Source: Deltaproteobacteria bacterium (GTDB taxonomy: Bacteria; Desulfobacterota; Anaeroferrophillalia; Anaeroferrophillales; Tharpellaceae). Taken from it: 9,701 nucleotides of DNA. The notes beneath the pieces are model-generated. The model was not told the origin of the DNA. It worked only from the letters and a program-made list of their open reading frames with translations, and did no database searches. The DNA lies in contig DAOWIX010000129.1 of NCBI GenBank assembly GCA_030640695.1, positions 1 to 9,701 on the forward strand. Direction: 5' to 3'. Of this stretch, positions 1 through 6,915 are shown in pieces (within the stretch, counting starts at the first letter, position 1; each line of letters opens with the position of its first letter). The position numbers and the translations under genes are program-made.

Positions 1-1746
1 ATCCAGCTCTACTTCCGAAAGATCTTCTGATTGTTTCTCTGCACTGCTTGAGGTTCCCATAAAATCAAGCTTGCGCAGAGTAATATAGCGATGAATGGTA
101 TTTTGCAGTTCCCGAATGTTTCCCGGCCAAGAGTGATTGTACATGGCCTTCTGGGCTTTTAGCGACAAGGGCAAGAGTGCCTCTTTACCATTACTTCCAT
201 ACTCCTTTATAAAGTGCTCAAGCAACAGAGGGATATCTTCTTTGCGTTCACGAAGTGGAGGAAGAGATATGGGAATTATATGGATACGGTAGAAGAAATC
301 CTCCCGCATGAATCCTTTTTTGACATGATCCTGAAGATTACGGTTAGTGGCGGCGATTATACGCACATCAGGTTTTTCTAATGCACTCCCACCCACCGGC
401 ATATACCCACCCCCCTCCAAGGCTCGCAACAACTTTACCTGATTGTTCAGCTCAAGTTCGCCAATTTCATCTAAAAACAGGGTTCCCCCATCAGCCTGGC
501 TGAGAAATCCGCCTTTATCACGTACGGCTCCAGTAAAAGCCCCTTTTTTATAGCCAAAAAATTCACTCTCAAAAAGGTTTGGCGGGATGGCACCGCAGTT
601 AACCGGTATGAAGTTTTTATTATTGCGCCGGCTGTTATCATGAATTGCCCGAGCCACCAACTCCTTACCGGTGCCCGATTCACCGTAAATTACAACATTG
701 GCATCTGTCGTAGATGCGTTTAAAATCAACTCGTAAACACTCTGCATGGCCACGCTCTTGCCGATGATGTTGCTGAACTTGTAGCGGTCTTTGATATTTG
801 AACGAAGCAGCAAGTTTTCATGACGAAGATGCTTTTCACTCTCCTGCAAAGCCTCACGATTACGGCGCGGCTCGGTAATATCGGTAATTATTCCTTCAAC
901 GTACTTGAGTTCACCAATTGCGTCGTAAATTGGACGGGCATGCATCGAAACCCAAACCCGACTACGATCTTTTCGGTAGAATTCAACCTCAAACCCGTTA
1001 ACTACTTCATCTTCCATAAGCAACCTTGAAAACTCCTGGCGCTGGCTAGAGTCAACATAAAGATCTTGTCCCACAGTCTCAATACTTCTTTTCATATCTT
1101 CCTCGGATTCATATCCAAGGGTTCTAGCAAATGCGGGGTTAATACTCACAATCTTGCCCTCATGAGAGACCTGAAAGATGCCTTCAACCGCATTTTCATA
1201 GATGCTGCGATATTTTATCTCGGCCCTCTTGACCTGATCAAAAAGCTTGGCATTCTCGATCGAGATAGCGATCTGGGAAGATATAATTTGCAACATCTCC
1301 ATTTTTAAAGAGGTAAAGACGCCGGCAACCAGACTGTTTTCCAAATAGAAGATCCCAACCATCTTGGCTTTGTGAAGAATCGGAACGCATAAAATTGATT
1401 TTGACTGGCGCGATTGAATATGTGGATCATCATTGAAGCGGACATCTTTTAAAGCATCGTCCAAAACAATAACTTCACGACTCTCGGCAACATGGCGGAC
1501 GATGGTGCTAGAAAGATTCTCCTCTGCAAAGGGAATTGGTGGGCTCACTACAAGACTACCCTGCTCAGTCGTACCACGAGCACCAACCAGAAGTCTGCCG
1601 TCAGATTCCAGGATTAAATAGACACTTTGGGCTCCGGCATTTTCGATCATAATGGTGATTAACATTGAGAGCAGCTTATCAAAGTCAATTTCACTGGAGA
1701 TTGCCTGAGATACCCTGATCATAGCTGTAATATTCAATTCTTTCAT
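1..1746 (-). CDS. Sigma-54-dependent transcriptional activator, GAF-PAS-AAA+ (3' end outside window)
   Basis: This enhancer-binding protein uses ATP hydrolysis to open promoters bound by sigma-54 RNA polymerase. The open frame covers 582 codons without a stop and continues past the left edge. Residues about 15-165 form a GAF sensor that starts MKELNITAMIRVSQAIS. Residues about 175-295 form a PAS domain (YRSIYENAVEGIFQVS), followed by a short helical linker. The AAA+ domain begins near 332. It shows Walker A GESGTGKE at 355-362, the sigma-54-contacting loop GAFTGA at 402-407, Walker B GGTLFLDE at 420-427, and WPGNIREL at 540-547. All key elements are intact. The missing part should be a Fis-type helix-turn-helix. 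No response-regulator receiver domain is present, so control is probably by ligand or redox sensing through GAF/PAS. The ATG at 1746 has a GAGAG sequence just upstream, and no in-frame ATG lies further 5'. It is divergent from a sigma-54 promoter at 2255, its likely target (inference). Confidence 0.95.
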   Translation of the reverse strand, partial: MKELNITAMIRVSQAISSEIDFDKLLSMLITIMIENAGAQSVYLILESDGRLLVGARGTTEQGSLVVSPPIPFAEENLSSTIVRHVAESREVIVLDDALKDVRFNDDPHIQSRQSKSILCVPILHKAKMVGIFYLENSLVAGVFTSLKMEMLQIISSQIAISIENAKLFDQVKRAEIKYRSIYENAVEGIFQVSHEGKIVSINPAFARTLGYESEEDMKRSIETVGQDLYVDSSQRQEFSRLLMEDEVVNGFEVEFYRKDRSRVWVSMHARPIYDAIGELKYVEGIITDITEPRRNREALQESEKHLRHENLLLRSNIKDRYKFSNIIGKSVAMQSVYELILNASTTDANVVIYGESGTGKELVARAIHDNSRRNNKNFIPVNCGAIPPNLFESEFFGYKKGAFTGAVRDKGGFLSQADGGTLFLDEIGELELNNQVKLLRALEGGGYMPVGGSALEKPDVRIIAATNRNLQDHVKKGFMREDFFYRIHIIPISLPPLRERKEDIPLLLEHFIKEYGSNGKEALLPLSLKAQKAMYNHSWPGNIRELQNTIHRYITLRKLDFMGTSSSAEKQSEDLSEVELD

Positions 1747-1823
1747 ATTTTCTCTCAATGATGGTAGCGGTTGAAGGGTGCACGAACCTGATAGACATAA
1801 AAACTTAGTGACTTTTCAGCTAA

Positions 1824-2060
1824 CTAACCTGCAAATTCAGGGTACACAATCCCGATTTCATTCAAGCGCCCCTCATCTTTTCTGAGATGAGCTAAAAAGT
1901 GCCCATAAGGTGTCACATTTGGCATAATATAGTATTCTCCAATAAAATCAAGTAAATAAACCTTCACCACACCAAACAGGGCCAACAATGGCACACCTGC
2001 TGCTTCCCATTCAGCACCTGCAAACCCAACGATCAAATTCTAAATGCGAATTTCTTTCAT
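1824..2060 (-). pseudogene. Small ORF with early in-frame amber codon, function unknown
   Basis: An ATG at 2060 opens MKEIRI, then a TAG at 2042-2040, after which the same frame stays open for 71 codons (NLIVGFAGAEWEAAG...) to a second TAG at 1824. A single C-to-T change from CAG would explain the first stop, giving a protein of about 78 residues. A TTG at 2036 could also start the 70-residue remainder, but no good ribosome-binding site precedes it. The translation looks protein-like, with a hydrophobic segment, GEYYIMPNVTPYGHF and a charged tail. I do not recognise the family. It lies upstream of the activator on the same strand. It may be a decayed gene, a small TTG-started gene, or a chance open frame. 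Confidence 0.3.
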
Positions 2061-2126
2061 AAACTTAAATATACAAAATTCCTAGAAAAGCCCAAATCAA
2101 GCCCTGACCCAACATAACGAACATAC

Positions 2127-2167
2127 TGATATCACATGATTCCGGGATGACGTTTCAAGATGATTCC
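2127..2167. promoter_or_regulatory. Possible enhancer (upstream activating) region for the sigma-54 activator
   Basis: The segment holds a perfect 8-bp dyad TGATATCA (2127-2134) and two copies of ATGATTCC (2136-2143 and 2160-2167), 24 bp apart. It lies about 90-130 bp upstream of the sigma-54 promoter, the usual distance for activator sites looped in by IHF. The repeats are short and could be chance; the assignment rests mainly on position. Confidence 0.25.
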
Positions 2168-2209
2168 AGACTTTTTTACGAGGGTATCGAAAGAGATAAA
2201 AAACGAAAA

Positions 2210-2222
2210 AATCAGCCGATTG
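2210..2222 (+). promoter_or_regulatory. Consensus IHF binding site
   Basis: AATCAGCCGATTG fits the IHF consensus WATCARNNNNTTR at every fixed position, and an A-rich tract (2198-2211) lies directly 5', as in many strong IHF sites. It sits about 35 bp upstream of the -24 element, between the promoter and the possible enhancer. This is where IHF bends DNA at sigma-54 promoters so that the activator can touch the polymerase. The match is seen in the sequence; binding is inferred. Confidence 0.6.
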
Positions 2223-2254
2223 CAGTAAGATACAGCGTAAGTGATATTTTAGCA

Positions 2255-2270
2255 TGGCACGCATGTTGCG
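2255..2270 (+). promoter_or_regulatory. Sigma-54 (-24/-12) promoter of the DUF1302 operon
   Basis: TGGCACGCATGTTGCG matches the sigma-54 consensus TGGCACG-N4-TTGC, with exactly 10 bp between the invariant GG and GC. Transcription should start near 2281, giving a leader of about 125 nt before the first gene. A sigma-54 activator gene lies immediately divergent and a consensus IHF site lies just upstream, so the control elements support each other. Confidence 0.88.
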
Positions 2271-2280
2271 AACATTAGGA

Positions 2281-2407
2281 ATTTTTCATACTTCTATGTT
2301 GCAATAATTAGAAAATTGTTTTATGAAAGTAAAGGATAACCGTGATGCTGCTTTGCAAAGCCGGTTTTTCATTATATTAAGGTTTTTAATTTCAAGGAGG
2401 AGAGGTT
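2281..2407 (+). promoter_or_regulatory. 5' leader with 12-bp palindrome and strong Shine-Dalgarno
   Basis: The predicted untranslated leader contains the perfect palindrome GCTTTGCAAAGC (2350-2361), followed by CCGGTTTTT, and ends with AAGGAGG (2394-2400) seven bases before the ATG. As RNA the palindrome gives only a four-pair stem, so it is more likely a protein-binding dyad or chance than a terminator. No known riboswitch is recognisable. Confidence 0.4.
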
Positions 2408-4321
2408 ATGAGGCAAGAGCAATTTAGCAAAAGAGTTTTCCAGAAGTTCATGGTCAGTTGTTTGATCATGATGTTTGCAGGACTCCTGTGGTTCAGCCCA
2501 CAAGCCCAGGCGTTCACAGCCTTTGAAAATGATGCAGTCAGGATCCAACTTGACTCAACCATTTCCTACGGTTTGATGTGGCGCGTCGAGGATCGAAATA
2601 AGGATATTATCGGCCTTGCCAACGGCGGCACCAAACACTCTGTTAACTATGATGACGGTAACCTAAACTACAGCACAGGCCTCATCAGCAACGCCTTGAA
2701 GATAACCTCAGACCTTGATATCGATGCTGGCTGGTTTGGAGCCTTTGTTCGAGCTTCAGCCTTTTATGATTATGAAAATGAGAACGGGGAGCGCGGTAGA
2801 ACTGACCTGACCGGTGACGCCCGGGATGCGGTAGGTAGGGATATTAGCCTTCTTGACGCATATATTTGGATTACCAACGAAGTAGCAGGCATGCCCTTCC
2901 AGATTCGCTTAGGTGACCAGGTTGTGAGTTGGGGCGAGTCTACTTTTATTCAGAACAGCATCAATTCGATTAACTCCGTGAACGTTGCTAAACTTCGGGT
3001 ACCGGGAGCCGAACTAAAAGAAGGTTTGACCCCTGAAGGAATGATCTGGGCGACTATCAGTCCAACTGAAAATTTTTCGATCGAAGCTTTCTATGAGTAT
3101 GATTGGGAAGAGACCAAACTCGACCCTATGGGTACCTATTTCAGTGGCGCTGACTTCATCGGAGAGGGTGCCTATAAACTGATGTTAGGTTTTGGCGCGG
3201 TTCCGGATATGGGTGATGCTTCGGTTGAAGATACTTTTATGGCCGTACCCAGAGGGAAAACGGAAGATGCCGACAGTCAGGGGCAATATGGTGCGGCCTT
3301 AAGATATTACTCAGAGGCCCTCCATAATACTGAATTCAGTTTCTACGCCATGAACTACCATAATCACATTTTCAACATGAACGTGCAAACCGGGGACATG
3401 GCCGCCCTCCAACAAGCTGGTGCTGCGGGTGCAGCCGCGGGAGGAGCCGCTGCAATGGCAGTTTACCAGAAGTACGGAGTTGCCCCCGGTACCGATCCGC
3501 AGGTAGATGCGATAGCTGCAGCAACAGGTAAAGCCGTCGGAAACGCTTACGCAGTCGACTCATACGGCAAAAGCTCTTCATACTCTACCGTTTATGAAGA
3601 AGATCTGAAACTCTACGGTGTGGGTTTCAACACCGAGGTCGCCAGTATCGGTTGGCAGGGTGAAATCTCTTACCGACCTGACGCACCTTTGCAGATCGAT
3701 GACCTTGAGCTTCTGCAAGCTTTCCTCTCTCCGCTTAATCCGGTTTACGGCCAAACCGGTCAGTTGGGGCAGGTGGCTCCCGGCGATTTAATCACAGGTT
3801 TTATTGAAAGAGACATCATCCAGCTGCAAACAACTTTGACCTATCTTTTGCCTCCGATCTCCTGGCTTGGTTCAAAAGGTGGTGTAATCTTGGGTGAAAT
3901 CGGCTGGGAGCATATCTGTAGTATGCCGAGCAAAGATAAATTGCGTCTCGAAGGGCCGATGACATCAACCCCTGGCGGGGCTGCGGGAGCGGCCGCCCTC
4001 GGTCAACCGCAAGAGAGTTCAAGTCATTTTGCCGACGCCGACTCCTGGGGTTACCGGATTTTGGCCAAACTTGATTACTTTAACGTTATTGGACCAATTG
4101 GTCTAAGTCCTCGTATTGGTTGGTCACATGATGTTGATGGTGTCAGCCCATTAGGTGGCCCCTTCCTCAACGATCGGAAAGCGATAACCTTAGGTCTTAC
4201 GGCAAACTATCTTTCGTCTTGGACGGCTGACGTAAGCTATACCAACTATTTTGGTGCCGACGCATATAATGCCATTAATGACCGGGATTTCATCGGCTTT
4301 AATCTCAAATACAGTTTTTAA
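2408..4321 (+). CDS. DUF1302 family outer-membrane protein
   Basis: This is an exported 637-residue protein of the DUF1302 family, predicted to form an outer-membrane beta-barrel. It has a Sec signal peptide with likely cleavage after AQA (residue 35), a family-typical core with GDQVVSWGESTF (169-180) and PGAELKE (199-205), alternating aromatic/polar strands, and a C-terminal phenylalanine (LKYSF) typical of barrels inserted by BamA. Residues about 335-385 form an Ala/Gly-rich low-complexity stretch, and another is near 523, probably loops. It has a strong Shine-Dalgarno, is first behind the sigma-54 promoter, and ends 16 bp before the DUF1329 gene. The DUF1302-DUF1329 pair is a recurrent association, linked in proteobacteria to growth on or transport of hydrophobic compounds such as esters and sterol- or terpene-like molecules. 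The substrate here is unknown. Family assignment is firm; the transport role is inferred. Confidence 0.9.
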   Translation: MRQEQFSKRVFQKFMVSCLIMMFAGLLWFSPQAQAFTAFENDAVRIQLDSTISYGLMWRVEDRNKDIIGLANGGTKHSVNYDDGNLNYSTGLISNALKITSDLDIDAGWFGAFVRASAFYDYENENGERGRTDLTGDARDAVGRDISLLDAYIWITNEVAGMPFQIRLGDQVVSWGESTFIQNSINSINSVNVAKLRVPGAELKEGLTPEGMIWATISPTENFSIEAFYEYDWEETKLDPMGTYFSGADFIGEGAYKLMLGFGAVPDMGDASVEDTFMAVPRGKTEDADSQGQYGAALRYYSEALHNTEFSFYAMNYHNHIFNMNVQTGDMAALQQAGAAGAAAGGAAAMAVYQKYGVAPGTDPQVDAIAAATGKAVGNAYAVDSYGKSSSYSTVYEEDLKLYGVGFNTEVASIGWQGEISYRPDAPLQIDDLELLQAFLSPLNPVYGQTGQLGQVAPGDLITGFIERDIIQLQTTLTYLLPPISWLGSKGGVILGEIGWEHICSMPSKDKLRLEGPMTSTPGGAAGAAALGQPQESSSHFADADSWGYRILAKLDYFNVIGPIGLSPRIGWSHDVDGVSPLGGPFLNDRKAITLGLTANYLSSWTADVSYTNYFGADAYNAINDRDFIGFNLKYSF

Positions 4322-4337
4322 TATAAGGAGAATCAAT

Positions 4338-5702
4338 ATGCGAAAAACCATTGGAGTTCTTACTGTTTTGCTGTTCACCGTGATGCTTTGCGCATCCGGT
4401 GTACAAGCTAAGATTTCGGCCGATGATGCGGGCCGCCTGGGCAAAGACCTTACTCCTGTCGGCGGCGAGACGGCCGGCAATGCTGCGGGAACGATTCCGG
4501 CTTGGACTGGCGGCATCACCCAACCCCCGGCCAACTATAAACCTGGCGACCATCACCCAGATCCTTTTGCCGACGATAAGGTACTGTTCAAAATTAACAA
4601 GGCTAATATGGCGCAATACGCCGATCAGCTTACAGAAGGACATAAAGCCTTGCTGGAGGCGGATGAAAACTATTTTCTCAATGTCTATCCCACTCACCGC
4701 AGTGCATCATTTCCTCAGCGGATCTATGACGCGACTGCAAGGATTGCCCAGACCGCAACTTTGACGGAAGATGGCAACGGTATTTTAAATGCCGGCGAAG
4801 GACTGCCTTTCCCAATTCCTGAAAATGGCCTGGAAGCCATATGGAACCACTTGGTTCACTTTCGCGGCAGCTATATCGACCGCACCTTTGTCTATTCACC
4901 CGTCACCAGAGGAGGAGGCTACAACCTCGGCACAGAGAATACCAAAGTCCGCTGGGAGTACAATCTGCCGGGCATGACGGAAGAAAAAATGGACAACGTA
5001 ATCTTATATTTTTTACAGCATCTGCTGGGGCCGCCAAGGGTTGCCGGACGTATGCTGTCCGTTCATGACACTTTGAACCAGAGCAAGGAGGCTCGTAAAG
5101 CCTGGACCTATAATCCTGGTCAACGTCGCGTTCGCCGGGCTCCTCAGGTCGCTTTTGACACCCCCGGTACCGGAGCTGACGGCTTGCGGACGATGGATGA
5201 TTACGAAATGTACAACGGTAGCCCCGAGCGCTATGATTTTAAAATCCTGGGCAAGAAAGAGATGTATATCGCTTACAACTCCTACAAACTTCACAGCGAC
5301 GAGTTAAAATATAAAGATATCATTCAACCAATGCACTACAATCCCGACTACCTGCGTTATGAACTGCACCGGGTCTGGGTGATAGAGGCCAATCTTAAAA
5401 AGGGCACCCGCCATATCTACAAAAAACGGGTGTTCTACCTTGATGAAGACACTTGGGCCGTTGTTGCTACCGACAAATATGATAATCGTGATCAGTTGTG
5501 GCGTTTTTCCGAAGCGTTTGTCATGAACTATTATGATGTACCATGTTCATGGAGTACATCCGAAGTGCATTACGACCTGCCAGCAGGACGCTATGTTTTC
5601 TACTACCTCGACAACGAAGAGAAAAACACTTACATTTTTGACGAAACTTTCGCAATTAAAGACTTTTCACCCAGTGCCCTGCGACGGGGCGGGAAACGCT
5701 AA
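4338..5702 (+). CDS. DUF1329 family periplasmic protein (LolA-like fold)
   Basis: This 454-residue exported protein opens with a Sec signal peptide likely cleaved after GVQA (residue 24). A cysteine at 18 is not in a proper lipobox, so it is probably soluble rather than a lipoprotein. The mature N-terminus carries the family signature LGKDLTPVGGETAGN followed by GTIPAWTGG. DUF1329 is predicted to share the LolA/LppX-type lipid-binding half-barrel, which suits a shuttle for a hydrophobic ligand between membranes (inference). The ATG at 4338 is chosen because AAGGAG lies seven bases upstream and a signal peptide follows. The frame stays open further upstream, but that extension lies inside the DUF1302 gene. 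It is second in the operon, 16 bp behind DUF1302, and is followed after 15 bp by a strong terminator. Length and C-terminus look complete. Confidence 0.9.
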   Translation: MRKTIGVLTVLLFTVMLCASGVQAKISADDAGRLGKDLTPVGGETAGNAAGTIPAWTGGITQPPANYKPGDHHPDPFADDKVLFKINKANMAQYADQLTEGHKALLEADENYFLNVYPTHRSASFPQRIYDATARIAQTATLTEDGNGILNAGEGLPFPIPENGLEAIWNHLVHFRGSYIDRTFVYSPVTRGGGYNLGTENTKVRWEYNLPGMTEEKMDNVILYFLQHLLGPPRVAGRMLSVHDTLNQSKEARKAWTYNPGQRRVRRAPQVAFDTPGTGADGLRTMDDYEMYNGSPERYDFKILGKKEMYIAYNSYKLHSDELKYKDIIQPMHYNPDYLRYELHRVWVIEANLKKGTRHIYKKRVFYLDEDTWAVVATDKYDNRDQLWRFSEAFVMNYYDVPCSWSTSEVHYDLPAGRYVFYYLDNEEKNTYIFDETFAIKDFSPSALRRGGKR

Positions 5703-5717
5703 ATTATCACTCATGAT

Positions 5718-5759
5718 AAAAAACCCCGTCCCTGCAACTTGTGAGGGACGGGGTTTTTT
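5718..5759 (+). terminator. Strong intrinsic terminator between DUF1329 and Ycf48-like genes
   Basis: The stem CCCCGTCCCT (5724-5733) pairs perfectly with AGGGACGGGG (5744-5753) across a 10-nt loop, flanked by A6 and T6 runs that extend pairing to 16 bp and make it bidirectional. A smaller hairpin TTATCA/TGATAA (5704-5719) abuts it. The T-run ends 11 bases before the next start codon, so the downstream genes depend on read-through, antitermination or another promoter. Confidence 0.92.
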
Positions 5760-5770
5760 ACAGGAAAAAA

Positions 5771-6841
5771 ATGAACTTTCCAGCTAAATACTTTTTTCAG
5801 GTCGGGGAACATGTCGCCCATGCTTTACTTTTGCTACTAGTGTTCTTTAGCATCATAACTAACTCAAGCTTTGCCAGTCAAACTGAAAGGGCCCTCCTTA
5901 CGCCGCTGGCGGCAAAGTCACTGATACTTGATCTTGCTAATGCTGGCCAACGCACCGTTGCCGTAGGCTGGCGTGGACATATTCTTGTATCTGAAGATGA
6001 TGCTCAATCGTGGCAGCAGGTTGAAGCTCCGACTAAAAGTATGCTGACCAGCGTTTATTTCTTAGACAAACTGCAGGGCTGGGCCGTTGGCCATGGTTCA
6101 GTTATCCTCGGGACTGAAGATGGAGGCCAAAACTGGAAACTCTTAAGCGCTTCTCCAGAAGAAGAGAGACCTCTATTTGATGTGATAGTCACCGACGAAT
6201 ATGGTTTTGCCATCGGGGCTTATGCCAAGTTAATGATCTCTAAGGACGGCGGCAAAAACTGGACACCTGGTGAGTTTGTCATTGAAAAGAGTATCGAAGA
6301 AGCAAACCAGGAATTAGACGATGAAGAGTCCTTTCCATTTGATTTTCATCTTAATGGTATTGCCCGCAGTGCAACTGGGACTCTCTATATCGCGGCTGAA
6401 GCCGGCTATCTTTTTCGTTCTGACAATAATGGTAGAACCTGGAAAGAGTTACCGTCTCCATATGGGGGATCTTTTTTTGGAATTTTACCTCTGGAGGGCA
6501 AAACCTTGCTGGTTTACGGCTTACGGGGGCATATCTTTCGCTCCGAAGACGGAGGAGAGAGTTGGGAACAGATCGAAACCGGAACCACAGCTCTGTTAAC
6601 TGATGCAACTCGACTATCTGACGGCACCACAGTGATTACCGGGATGGCCGGAGTGATTCTTATAAGCTCGGACAGAGGGCGAAGCTTCACCCTGCAACAA
6701 CCCGACCGGATATCCCTGACCTCTGCTATCACCACCAAGGCCGACACCTTAGTGGTTGCCGGGGAAAGAGGATTTAAGACTGTCAACAAAACCCTATATC
6801 AAGTCTCTCCTGAATCCGACACAGCCGGAAGCAAACAATAA
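5771..6841 (+). CDS. Ycf48-like/BNR-repeat beta-propeller, exported
   Basis: This 356-residue exported protein is related to the photosystem II assembly factor Ycf48 and other Asp-box propellers. A signal peptide with hydrophobic core ALLLLLVFFSIIT is probably cleaved after SSFA. Six Asp-box repeats of the form S/T-x-D-x-x-x-x-W/F are visible: SEDDAQSW (74), TEDGGQNW (115), SKDGGKNW (157), SDNNGRTW (217), SEDGGESW (258) and SSDRGRSF (299). Their spacing is 41-42 residues except for 60 between the third and fourth, where an acidic insert (about 170-190) lies. The start at 5771 has AGGA five bases upstream; an upstream GTG at 5741 lies in the terminator loop and is rejected. Such proteins commonly accompany MMPL/RND permeases with DUF1302/DUF1329 and may scaffold or gate the periplasmic part (inference). 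No enzymatic activity is implied. Confidence 0.88.
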   Translation: MNFPAKYFFQVGEHVAHALLLLLVFFSIITNSSFASQTERALLTPLAAKSLILDLANAGQRTVAVGWRGHILVSEDDAQSWQQVEAPTKSMLTSVYFLDKLQGWAVGHGSVILGTEDGGQNWKLLSASPEEERPLFDVIVTDEYGFAIGAYAKLMISKDGGKNWTPGEFVIEKSIEEANQELDDEESFPFDFHLNGIARSATGTLYIAAEAGYLFRSDNNGRTWKELPSPYGGSFFGILPLEGKTLLVYGLRGHIFRSEDGGESWEQIETGTTALLTDATRLSDGTTVITGMAGVILISSDRGRSFTLQQPDRISLTSAITTKADTLVVAGERGFKTVNKTLYQVSPESDTAGSKQ

Positions 6842-6845
6842 ATCT

Positions 6846-6882
6846 AAAAGGTCGAAAGGGTCAAGTAGATCCCTTATTTCGA
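6846..6882. repeat. Short GTC-AAGG intergenic repeat with imperfect hairpin
   Basis: AAAAGGTCGAAAGGGTCAAG (6846-6865) has GTC triplets nine bases apart and closely resembles the terminator stem at 9286-9304. TCGAAAGGG (6852-6860) can fold back on CCCTTATTTCGA (6871-6882) with a 3-nt bulge. No T-run follows, so it is not a clear terminator. It may mildly attenuate or process the message between the Ycf48-like and RND genes. Confidence 0.4.
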
Positions 6883-6915
6883 TTCCACTCTCTAAACTGT
6901 AAAGGCTATTTAGCG

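Noticed and set aside
820..1621. Plus-strand open frames inside the activator gene
   Set aside because: The minus strand here encodes an unbroken GAF-PAS-AAA+ protein with all motifs, so these are shadows.
1872..1891. CTCATCT/AGATGAG hairpin
   Set aside because: A seven-pair stem with no T-run on either strand, inside the decayed ORF; likely chance.
2040..2042. Amber codon read as pyrrolysine
   Set aside because: No pyrrolysine machinery or methylamine methyltransferase context is visible, and the ORF resembles none of the known Pyl proteins; a nonsense mutation or chance frame is simpler.
2350..2372. GCTTTGCAAAGC followed by T5 as a leader terminator/attenuator
   Set aside because: The RNA stem would be only four pairs around a 4-nt loop, too weak for intrinsic termination.
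4251..4337. Upstream starts extending the DUF1329 protein into the DUF1302 gene
   Set aside because: The ATG at 4338 has AAGGAG seven bases upstream and begins a clean signal peptide; the extension overlaps coding sequence of the previous gene.
4190..4899. Several 70-130 codon open frames on the minus strand over DUF1302/DUF1329
   Set aside because: They are overlapping frames of convincing plus-strand genes, with no ribosome-binding sites and no recognisable protein features.
5741..5770. GTG start at 5741 adding ten residues to the Ycf48-like protein
   Set aside because: It lies within the terminator loop and lacks a ribosome-binding site; the ATG at 5771 has AGGA at proper spacing and is followed by a normal signal peptide.
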